This document shows positions 54,901 through 64,000 of a stretch of DNA of 64,000 nucleotides, piece after piece; positions within the stretch are counted from its first letter, which is position 1, and each line of letters opens with the position of its first letter. Both the position numbers and the translations under genes were made by a program. Below the pieces are notes generated by a model, which saw only the letters and a program-made list of their open reading frames with translations, was not told the origin of the DNA and made no database searches. Source of the DNA: Archegozetes longisetosus (taxonomy: Eukaryota; Arthropoda; Arachnida; Sarcoptiformes; Trhypochthoniidae); NCBI GenBank assembly GCA_018873245.2, contig JAEMBT020000005.1, positions 10,490,001 to 10,554,000 of the forward strand, in the 5' to 3' direction.

Positions 54901-57098
54901 TCTTACACTCGAACCCGAGTTTACTTTCTCAAACAAAAGATTATAATTTTTATGTAGATATTTGAGCTTTGTAATTTTTTATGAGGTTATAGTTAATTAA
55001 CTATTATCTGCTATAAAAGTTTCTAAGCCATAGCATTATTATTGTAAAAATTTTGTTAAATTTCCTATAGATTTTGATAACTGACATGAAGCTTTTAAGT
55101 CTAAAAGTTTAAATTATTCACAGCTATAGCGTTTCATAATGTATATTTAAGGATTTTTCATTAATTCTATATTTCCTCATTAATCCTATTCATCGATTCT
55201 TCAGAATCGTCATAAAATCTATACCGAAATATTTGTATGTCCGAACTCGAAGGTCTCTTCTGGTACTGTACTGGTCATTTCAGGGCGTCTGGCAACGCTA
55301 GGCGTTTGCTAGATTGTTATTCAAATTGAATTCAGTGCAGTTCAAGTTTGTTCTTAGATTTTTTTTATCATTCAATCATGATAGATTATTGTCTCCTCGA
55401 GGATTTAATTCAAAGAAATACCTATGGTCCCTATAAATCTTAGCCTCTATCTCTTAGATCCGTAAATTCCGGGCGAATACACGTCTTTATTCCATACTCA
55501 ATTAGTATGCAAATACATGAATCTATAAAGATGATGATATAATCTTTTCAATGAGCTAAGTATTAGTTCGACTGTAAATGAGACATTTTGACTAAGATTG
55601 GAAGCACACTCAAGCTTGCTAAATATTTCTGTAATATTGACATACTTTAGTTTATTATTTAATGTTCTTCTAATAGTATATTTCTTTAGTGGACTAATTG
55701 CATTGAATTTTTCTGAATTTTGTATCTGAAAAATCTTCAATAATAAAAACGTCCTTTAATAACAAGACAGTTTTCTCAAAGATTTTTTCAATGAGAACGA
55801 GTTTTTTTTAAATTTCGACTTTTACTAAAGTATTTAAATTAATTGATGATATTTGCTTTAAATAGTCTTGTAATGGATTTAAATGTTTCTGTTATTCTTG
55901 CAACTCTATTTCATTTAAATATAAACTTGAAACTTTATACAAATAAATAACTTGCATGTTAATTTTCATACGTTTCAAATACATAATTTCCGAGAATAAA
56001 AACACGTTTGCACAGCTATGGCTACTAGTGATTAGAATATTATTTATGTTAATAGTGAAGATATCTATAGAATTATGAACATATACTAATATCGAGATAT
56101 ACTATCGATTGAGAAATCAATTTGTTAAGAGATGATAGAAATAGATCAGGTTCGATAAAGAGAAATTCAAACGGGGGTATCCTCAGTGAGGTAATGGACT
56201 TCATATCTATATATCCTCATAACTATTTAAAAGAAAGTTAGTTTTACTACAAAAGCTAAAGAAAAGCTTTAGAAAATATTAAATTTTAACTTTTAATCCT
56301 ATTCTCGCCTTATCACCTCCATTCAGACTAAAATTTTTTAAAAAATGAGTACAAGTACAATATTTCATAAAAAGAATGTGATATGACTATGTTTACAACT
56401 AAATAGGTTGTCCGTAGATTGAGGGGAGATTCGCCTACTATAAAAATATATTGATATTTTCAATGGAAAGCTCTCGTCAAGCTGAGCAAAAGTCTTGCTG
56501 GTCAGATTAAAATTGGTCCATAGGTTTAAAAGTTACAGGCAAAAGTTATTAATCATTTTAAGCATTTATCCTTAGCTCAATAGCTTTAAACCATGATTAA
56601 AGTGTACTAGTTGATCATTAAAATAATAACATTGCGATAACGTATGGATCCACGCTTCGGGTAAAAAAATAAATCTCTCTAATCTTATGATTTTGAGATG
56701 ATAGATTGCGTTTCGAGCATTCACTATAAATTTCTTTAATGTTTCAATAAGATAACATTATACACAAAAAACGTCACATTAAAATCGTCTTTTGGCGAAC
56801 CCTTCTCCATCGTTTCACTTGTATTCAAATAGATAACTTAACGTTAATGATGTTAAAGGCTTAAAAAATTTGTGATTTTTACACTTCTGTATAGTGAAAA
56901 GTGTTCAGTCTAAACCAATAGACTCTCGTTCGTTTATAGTACGCTTTAAACCTTTCTCTTTAAAACCTTAAATTTACAGATTAGTTCACTTAAATTATAG
57001 AGGTCAGGAGCTGACGGTCCGACGCATGGATTGATACGATATATCAATTACCAGTCTTTAGTATGGTTTACTAACGTTAACAAAGCTTTCCTTACATA
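54901..57098. other. No gene seen
   Basis: AT-rich DNA with no recognised gene. The frame at 55498-55740 (minus) lacks family features. 56410-56560 contains a GC-richer stretch that may be a repeat, but no boundaries are visible. Confidence 0.5.
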
Positions 57099-57666
57099 CA
57101 GTGTTTTTCAGTTCAATTTGGATCTATTGCATTGCTATTTGTAATGTAAACCCAAACCTTGTCGAACCGGTAGCTCTTCTCAAAGCTATTTGTGTCTTTC
57201 GCAAAGCTATTTGTAATTCAAAACTTTATTTCAATATGTGAAAGACGGAAAAACATACAATTAAATGATTAGATGTTCAACTAAATTAATTCTCAATTAT
57301 CTCTCTATTAAGACTGGGGAATATGTATTTTTCCATATTTTTATAATAATTTGAACAATTCTAAGAAGAAATACAGAAGTTGTAAGTTCAGAAGTGGAAT
57401 GAACTGCTTGATACAGAAGCTATTGATTGTGTTATATCTTTCATTTGAATAAAAAAAAATTTTAAAGAATTTGATCTAAACTTAAATTGTTCTATAAACA
57501 AATGAAATCAAATGTGTTTTGTGCAATAAATAAGATATACTTTAAAATTACAAATAGCAATGAAATTAACACAAATAGTTTTGATATAAGCAACCGGTTT
57601 TCATAAGGATTAAACTAAGTACACAAATAGCAATGCAATAGATACAAATTGAAGTGAAAAATACTG
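57099..57666. mobile_element. Tc1/mariner-type MITE, 568 bp
   Basis: TA at 57097-57098 and 57667-57668. Inverted ends of about 45 bp: CAGTGTTTTTCAGTTCAATT against CAGTATTTTTCACTTCAATT, both continuing to TATTGCATTGCTATTTGT. CAAATAG-type motifs recur inside. Non-coding. Confidence 0.8.
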
Positions 57667-57668
57667 TA

Positions 57669-58705
57669 TTGACAGCTAAGTCAATTCTATTCTATGATTC
57701 TAGCTATACATTCTGCATATTAAACATTTCGAGGTGTTTTTCAACGTTTTAGCCCTAAGATTTACTAGTTTTTTCTTCAGAATTATATGCATGGTAAAGT
57801 GTTAATATAGAGTCATAAATAAAAGGTCTAAATCTCATGGCTAACATTTTGAATTAAGTCTTTAAAGATCTGTAATTTTATAATTTTGCGCTTATCAAGG
57901 ATTTGTTGTGACCTTGATACTATCTGGTAACATTATTATATACACCTTAACATTATCTCTTAGTACACTAATTCTTATTACTTTAAATGCAATAGTTTTT
58001 TGTGATGTAAGCATATGAAGTTGGGGGACTTTTTGGGTTTTGTGGGCCCCCCATGTTAGATAAAGGGAATCTGAAAATGTCATTATGCTCCATTTGACTT
58101 CCTACATACATATATGGAATATATAGTCAAAGTCAGGAGTAGGTGAATCTTCTATGGATGTACGGACAACCTTTTTATATGCTTATAATCAAGTTTAAAT
58201 AATTTGATAATAAATTAATCTCCATAACTTTAGAATTATTAGAGTTTAACGACAACTCTATTATATCAAGAAACTATTAGTACTAAGTTGGTAGAGCTTT
58301 TACTTAGACCAACAAGATCGATAAGTTATAACAAATTTACGTTATATAGGGTTACCAAGTTTTGCTGAGCCGTTTCCTAGACTTTAAAGTGTAAGGGGCC
58401 AAAATTAAATACTTTAGAAAAATATTATAGAAATATTAATGTGTTATTTCCGAAATAGCGGTAATTACCTTAATCAAAGTGCTTTGGAATAGGAAATTGT
58501 GACAAAATGAAATTATTGTAAAAACTAAAATTAATATTATGACTATTTGTCATTATATACAGCAATATCTGAATAGCAAATATTGTCAGAAAATTAAATA
58601 AACACAAGAATGAAATGACGGAGATTTTATTTAACAATTGGGAGAAAAGAATACATTTTAGAAATTTTAATAAATATTAAGGCGACTAATCTTGTATTAG
58701 AAACC
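57669..58705. other. No gene seen; 3' flank of helical gene B
   Basis: AT-rich. The short minus frame at 57895-58083 has no signature. The last 100 bp match the 3' flanks of the other copies. Confidence 0.5.
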
Positions 58706-59396
58706 TTAATGTTGTCCTTCGATTCTTCTCAACTCTTCAGCCAATCTTCTTTCGTGTTCAGCCAAACGCTGTTCGACTTCTCGGGCGTGTGCGACCTCGA
58801 GATGACTGCTTGGGTGAGCTCTCAATTCGTGGAGCAATTCTCTGATGCGTTCGACTTCATGTTCGACTGCCTGAACCAAATGACCTCTTCCTTGTGAACG
58901 ATGATGTTCGATATCACGTTCGGCTCTTTGGATCAGAGCATGTGCTCTTTCTTCGAGTACATGTCTTTCATGGGGCACATTATCGTTGTGGCCTTCAATA
59001 CGAGCTAATTCCTCAGACAATCTGTTTTCGTGGTGAAGAAGTCGTTCTTCGATCTCATGGAGATGATGCAGTTCTAAATGGTGTCCTTCTGGAAGAGCTC
59101 TCAATTCTTGAACCAAATGTCTGATCAATTCAATCTCACGCTCGAGCTCGACAGTCAAATGTCCTCTGCCTTCACTGTGATGTCTGTGAAGATCTTGTTC
59201 GGCCCTATGCACGAGTTCTTCGGCACGTCTGATCAGATCCGGGACCAAACTTTGGGACTCAGCAACTAATTATTAGATAAAAATTTAATATTTAGCCAAA
59301 TGAAAAGTTTCACACAACAATTAGAGTAATTAAAACCTGTTGCATACCATAAACAGTTGCAGTCAAAACAACCAAACCGTAGATCAAAAATTTCAT
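58706..59396 (-). CDS. Secreted two-repeat helical protein, copy B
   Basis: Exon 1 is 59396-59348 and exon 2 is 59265-58706, with an 82-bp phase-1 GT-AG intron; 202 aa. Signal peptide and two-repeat architecture as in copy A, with GRGHL turns at residues 49-53 and 142-146. Only a few residues differ from copy A. B keeps the regular acidic/hydrophobic pattern (REIELIRH, ERLAEHERRLAEELRRIEG), so it may be closest to the ancestral form. The very low divergence of the exons against a visibly diverged intron and flank suggests recent duplication, gene conversion or purifying selection. Function unknown; secretion is the only safe inference. Confidence 0.82.
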
Positions 59397-59479
59397 TTTT
59401 AGTCAGAAGTTTTCAAAAATCTCTTATGATTCAGGAATCTAATTGAGAAGATTTGATGCTATTCTAAAACTTTTCTTTG

Positions 59480-59488
59480 CCTTTTATA
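59480..59488 (-). promoter_or_regulatory. TATA box of copy B
   Basis: TATAAAAGG on the minus strand, 84 bp before the ATG at 59396, as in the other copies. Confidence 0.65.
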
Positions 59489-59681
59489 CTTATAACATTT
59501 TAATCGAATTAATACTTGGGAATATTTACAGATTTTTAACTTTCATATCTAAATCCAAACAATTAGATTACCGGATAGTGCCTGTATTGGTTGGTTTCAT
59601 TGGTTCATTATTATTGATACTAGCATTGAATTGAGGTACCTCTAAATTTATTTTTGTTTCATACATTGATATTTGTTATAA

Positions 59682-59724
59682 TATCCTAATCGACCAACGG
59701 AATCACCCCCATGACTGCTCTCCC
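59682..59724 (-). promoter_or_regulatory. Invariant upstream block, copy B
   Basis: Same block as 53602-53644, 194 bp upstream of the TATA box. Confidence 0.5.
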
Positions 59725-60330
59725 ATTCGCTTCAATCAAATATCCTATTTTTATATATAGAAAGTAGTAGTAATTGAATTTTGACATTTAGAAAGTAACA
59801 TTCAATTTTGAAGATTACGTAAAGTAGAAGGTTTATTTCGTCATCTATAAAACAAATGTTTTGTACATAGAGATATTCAAATCTTTGCTTTTTTAATGAA
59901 TTAATTTCCGATAGAAGAGTATTAATATAATCACTCTATTTTTATGAAAAAGGAATTGATTTTTATTTTGTTTTCAATGTAAGACTGAAATATGAAATGG
60001 AATGTGAGAAAAACCTTTTAAATCTTTCAGATACTTCTTTTACAAAGTAATCAATATTGGAAGCTATTATAAATTGTTAAGTTTGTTGTGATATACATTT
60101 TCAGTCAAATATCAGATTGAACTACGTTCGTGAGAAGTAATCACATTAATGACTATTTTTGTATTAATTATTCGTGTATTTCGTTAACTCTCAATAATTT
60201 ATATTATTCTTTATGAAAAATAAAGTTAAATCACAATGGAAGAACCTTCAATAAATAATGTAAAACATTCTGCGAGGACATTATGAGATGCGAACTTTCT
60301 ATAAAGCACAAGGACTGAAAGTAACCTTTA
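59725..60330. other. No gene seen; duplicated flank of copy B
   Basis: Similar to the upstream flank of copy A up to about 60325, where similarity ends at the foldback boundary. Confidence 0.55.
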
Positions 60331-61035
60331 TAAGGGGGTAATTTGAAAACTTCAGAATTTAAAAATTTCAAACTTTTTCAGTGTTGTCCTTTGTGTTTGG
60401 GCTCAACCTTTTTGTATTCATTGTAAAATATCATCAGGTATGTATTTGCAAAATGATCGGGTCCTAACCAGAAGGGCAATAGATTGAAAATGGCAAACTC
60501 TTTTTATAAGTATATATTAATTCCATTTTGAAGTACTTTTACCAATTGGTCTATTTCTTTTGCTTAAAATAATACTTATTAACCTCACTAATATGTCCAA
60601 AAGAGCACAATAGCAAAGAAAAGTATAGTCTTTTTAGTGAAAGTTTTTCTATCAAGAATTTTAGAGTAATGTTAAGATGTAGTTTAAGTGATGCAACAGA
60701 AGAATATGACTGACAGCATTATGTTCTAATATATCCCGACATATTTAATCTAATGAAATAGTAATTACACAATATCGTATGAAAAGTTTCTGTAATAAAC
60801 AACTTTGTCCTCCTTCAGAGTTCTTCAAAATGGACTTAGTTCGTAGTTATGAAAAGCTTTGCCATTTTCAATCTATTGCCCTTCGGGTTTGGACCCAATC
60901 TTTTTGCAAATATATATAAGGCAATGTTTTACAGTAAAACCAACAAAAGATTGTATCCTAAACCAGAGGGCAAAATTCAGAAAAAAGTTTGAAAATATGA
61001 AACTCTTATATCACTCGCTTATAAAGGGTAATATG
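60331..61035. mobile_element. Nested foldback at the centre of the inverted duplication
   Basis: An inner pair of arms (about 60446-60500 and 60855-60915) shares GGGCAATAGATTGAAAATGG. An outer pair (about 60331-60440 and 60930-61035) shares TTATAA(A)GGGTAAT and AACTTTTT blocks. Each arm also contains a similar TTTGGGCTCAACC/TTTGGACCCAATC unit, so the motif occurs four times. Non-coding; no target duplication seen. Confidence 0.6.
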
Positions 61036-61055
61036 TAAACTAGATACTATCACTG

Positions 61056-61675
61056 TGTAACGTCCTGATAGAGAAATCCGAACGAAAGTTTAGTTATTGA
61101 TTCTTAAGATATTATAATGAATAGTATTCTAATACTTTGATATAATTTCAATGATAGTTTAATGAATATTATAAGACTAGTTGTGAGATGATAGGACTTC
61201 TCATTCAGTTACGGTGGAGCTTTGTCCTCAAACTGAACAATTTGGTTTTGGCAGTACGAAAGTCGAATATTTCTTAATTATTTTAAAATTAAAACGATAT
61301 TTTCAACTTAATTTAATAAAATCGTATTAAAATACACTCATACATTAATAATCAACTAAATTGAATTGATAAAATACATTTATAAAATGTCCGCAGCAGT
61401 AAAATAATTTTTAAAAATGTAATATTTAGCGTTTTGCTTCACATGTGCTGAAAGGCCATAGACATTAATATTATATGCCAAAGCGCTTTTACGGGACTCA
61501 TTTTTGGTCAGCGATATTTTTGTTTTCAATGCACTAATAAATTATTTCGATATTATAACGTGAATGTCCATGTGTTAACCTTTAAAACGACACGTTATTT
61601 AAATATAAAACAGTTAAATTTATTTGTGATTTTTGTGAAAATATTTTGTTCGGATTTCTCTATCAGGACGTTACA
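61056..61675. mobile_element. Element with perfect 28-bp inverted ends
   Basis: Left TGTAACGTCCTGATAGAGAA continuing to ATCCGAAC; the right end is its exact reverse complement (61648-61675). About 620 bp, non-coding. The family is unclear because no convincing target duplication flanks it. Confidence 0.7.
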
Positions 61676-61680
61676 GATCA

Positions 61681-61841
61681 TTATCGTCTCAGGCAATGGT
61701 ACAAATGAATTTCTCAATACATGACCTCAACCAAAATCAATTGGGAGGCCATCTAAGTAGTCATCTCGAGACAAATCACACTAAGAAAGTTGAAGAACAA
61801 TTGGTTGGGCAAAGAATTATCTGGAGCTTTAAAAACGATTG
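61681..61841 (+). pseudogene. Fragment of a decayed helical-protein gene
   Basis: GGHLSSHLETNHTKKVEEQL followed by VGQR and a stop at 61839 matches the last helix of copies A-C (SSHLEVAHAREVEQRLAEHE). The upstream part is frameshifted. Inverted counterpart of 54750-54900. It shows the ancestral duplicated segment carried two family members. Confidence 0.65.
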
Positions 61842-62916
61842 AAGAGAGTTATTAATTTCAAGTCATCTTATCAACAAATGATTTGTTAAACTTGTAAATA
61901 TTCACTCAAGGTCTTCAAAACAATTAAACATACTTAAATCAAATTTTTGTGCTTCATTAATTGGAGTTCAACGTTTATTATAACCTACAGAAAATTTTGA
62001 CATTTAAATTTGAAACATATTCGAATTATTTCAAAATGATTACTTTTGAGAGATTTCTCTATAATTGTATAGTTCATTTGACCACATTGAAACATCATAT
62101 TTTATATTACTATGAACAAATAAATTATGCGACTACAAAGATTTTTAGAATTTTCATGATTTCTATAATTTCTCCCAATTTTATTATCCAAAGATCGCTA
62201 ATAGATATATGATAGTAAATGCCATAACAAATAAAACCAGTTTTCAAAGTATTGGTTCTGGCATATTTCAAGAGAAGTCAAAAAGCATAAAAGAACAAAT
62301 ACTTTTGGAGTTATCACAAAAGCATATGCTTTCAGTTCTTGTGTTTTACAGAAAGGTTCATACCTTATAACGTGCTCGTAGAACATTTTACATCACTCCT
62401 GGAAAGTTCTTCCATCGTCATGTAACATTATCATTAATAAAGAATAATATAAATTGCTAAGAGTTAACGGAACACACAAATAACTAACACAAAAATATTC
62501 ATCAATTTGATTACTTTTCAGAAACCTAGTTCAAAGCTGTGCTTGACTCAAAGGGCAAACCACAATAAACGTAACAAAAATTGATAATATTGGTTACTTT
62601 CGAAAAGAAGTATCTGAAAGATTTAAAAGGTTTTTCTCACATTCCACTTTGTCTTACAGTTTTAAATTAAAAACAATATAAAAATCAATTCCTATTTCAT
62701 TAAAGCCAAAGTGATTTTATTAATACTTTTCTATCGAAAATCTACTCATTACAATATTGAAAATTTAAAGATCTCTACGTCTAGAACATTTTTTTTGTTA
62801 ATAATAAACTTTTTTCCTTTTCACGATCTTCAAAATCGAATCTTACTTTCTAAATGTCAAAATTCAATTACTACTACTTTCTATATATAAAAATAGGATA
62901 TTTGATTAAAGCGAAC
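61842..62916. other. No gene seen; inverted copy of the A flank
   Basis: Inverted counterpart of about 53645-54749, with many indels. Frames at 61961-62212 and 62198-62386 are not conserved between copies and are rejected. Confidence 0.55.
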
Positions 62917-62960
62917 GGGAGAGCAGTCATGGGGGTGATTCCGTTGGTCGATTAGGATAT
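62917..62960 (+). promoter_or_regulatory. Invariant upstream block, copy C
   Basis: Reverse complement of the blocks at 53602 and 59682; its end lies 194 bp before the TATA box at 63154. Confidence 0.5.
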
Positions 62961-63153
62961 TATAACTAACTTCTATGTATGAGACAAAAAATAAATTTAG
63001 AGGTACTTCAATTCAGTTCTATTATCAATAATAATGAACTAACGAAACCAATCAATACAGGCACTATCCTGTAACCATATTGTATGGATTTTGATATGAA
63101 AATTGAAAATCTGTAGTTATTCCCAAGTATTATTTTGATTAAAATGTTATAAG

Positions 63154-63162
63154 TATAAAAGG
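63154..63162 (+). promoter_or_regulatory. TATA box of copy C
   Basis: TATAAAAGG, 83 bp before the ATG at 63245. Confidence 0.65.
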
Positions 63163-63244
63163 CAAAGAAAAGTTTTAGAATAGCATCAAATCTTCTCAAT
63201 TAGATTCCTGAATCATAAGAGATTTTGAAAACTTCTGACTAAAA

Positions 63245-63927
63245 ATGAAATTTTTGATCTACGGTTTAGTTGTTTTGACTGCAACTGTTTATGGTATGCA
63301 AAATGTTTTAATTTTTGTTATTGTTGTGTGAAACTTTTCATTTGGCTAAATATTAAATTTTTATCTAATAATTAGTTGCTGAGTCCCAAAGTTTGGTCCC
63401 GGATCTGATCAGACGTGCCGAAGAACTCGTGCATAGGGCCGAACAAGATCTTCACAGACATCACAGTGAAGGCAGAGGACATTTGACTGTCGAGCTCGAG
63501 CTTATTGATCAGACATTTGGTTCAAGAATTGAGAGCTCTTCCAGAAGGACACCATTTAGAACTGCATCAACTCCATGAGATCGAAGAACGACTTCTTCAT
63601 CACGAAAACAGATTGTCTGAGGAATTAGCTCGTATTGAAGGCCACAACGATAATGTGCCCCATGAAAGACATGTACTCGAAGAAAGAGCACATGCTCTGA
63701 TCCAAAGAGCCGAACGTGATATCGAACATCATCGTTCACAAGGAAGAGGTCATTTGGTTCAGGCAGTCGAACATGAAGTCGAACGCATCAGAGAATTGCT
63801 CCACGAATTGAGAGCTCACCCAAGCAGCCATCTCGAGGTCGCACACGCCCGAGAAGTCGAACAGCGTTTGGCTGAACACGAAAGAAGATTGGCTGAAGAG
63901 TTGAGAAGAATCGAAGGACAACATTAA
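63245..63927 (+). pseudogene. Secreted two-repeat helical protein, copy C (8-bp deletion)
   Basis: Exon 1 is 63245-63293 and exon 2 is 63376-63927, with an 82-bp GT-AG intron. The coding sequence is close to copies A and B, but 8 bp are missing after position 63500: A has CTCGAGC, then GTGAGATC, then TTATTG, and C joins CTCGAGC to TTATTG. Frame 1 then stops at 63578 after about 78 codons of exon 2-derived and signal sequence. The downstream part (63505-63927) remains open in another frame and almost identical to B. Either a recent loss of function or a sequencing error. The shared TTATTG variant ties C more closely to A than to B. TATA box, upstream block, splice sites and 3' flank are all intact. 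Confidence 0.8.
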
Positions 63928-64000
63928 GGTTTCTAATACAAGATTAGTCGCCTTATTATTTATTAAAATTTCTAAAATGTATTCTTCCATTTGTTAAATA

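Noticed and set aside
1-64000. CRISPR arrays, operons with ribosome binding sites, rRNA genes
   Set aside because: The window is eukaryotic, and no regularly spaced direct repeats or rRNA-like sequence were seen.

Overview
This looks like an AT-rich nuclear contig from an arthropod, most plausibly a chelicerate and probably an acariform mite. The evidence is compact GT-AG introns (74 and 64 bp are the clearest), a delta-class glutathione S-transferase, a five-exon peropsin-like opsin, an atlastin-family GTPase and a family of small secreted helical proteins. The species cannot be fixed from sequence alone.

Left arm (1-7.0 kb): a Tc1-type transposase remnant, a TTAA-flanked MITE, a two-exon secreted pectate lyase of PL1 type on the minus strand (one base missing in exon 2; a horizontal-transfer candidate), and a pogo-like MITE.

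Centre left (7.0-28.2 kb): a nested stack of mobile DNA. The outermost layer is an IS630-Tc1-mariner element (apparent DD37E) with TA target duplications at 7022 and 28155. Its transposase gene was split by a 19.8-kb Maverick/Polinton (7729-27528) with AG...CT ends, inverted repeats of about 0.48 kb and a perfect 6-bp target duplication TAAACA. Inside the Polinton are decayed genes for protein-primed DNA polymerase B, a chromodomain integrase tail, a packaging ATPase, a penton-like minor capsid protein and several small virion-type ORFs. No major capsid gene was recognised. The Polinton was in turn hit by a Helitron, nested foldbacks, a hAT element, a Tc1-like foldback and an intron-containing mariner. 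It also carries an apparently intact AIG1/GIMAP-type GTPase gene with its own TATA box, three exons and a poly(A) signal. That is the most unusual object in the window.

Middle (28-51.6 kb): a large foldback whose loop keeps a cysteine-knuckle coding stretch, the GST gene, MITEs, a membrane-anchor-less atlastin-like gene, a Tc1 remnant, the peropsin-like gene, a GATTCC-rich hAT MITE, a mariner remnant and another foldback.

Right arm (51.6-64 kb): three copies (A, B minus; C plus) of a two-exon gene for a secreted, two-repeat, all-helical protein, plus two fragments of a decayed fourth family member. A and C are inverted copies of one segment. B and C face each other across a centre filled with foldbacks and a 28-bp-TIR element. 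All three promoters keep a near-invariant block of about 43 bp, 194-195 bp upstream of the TATA box. Copy C has an 8-bp deletion that breaks its frame.
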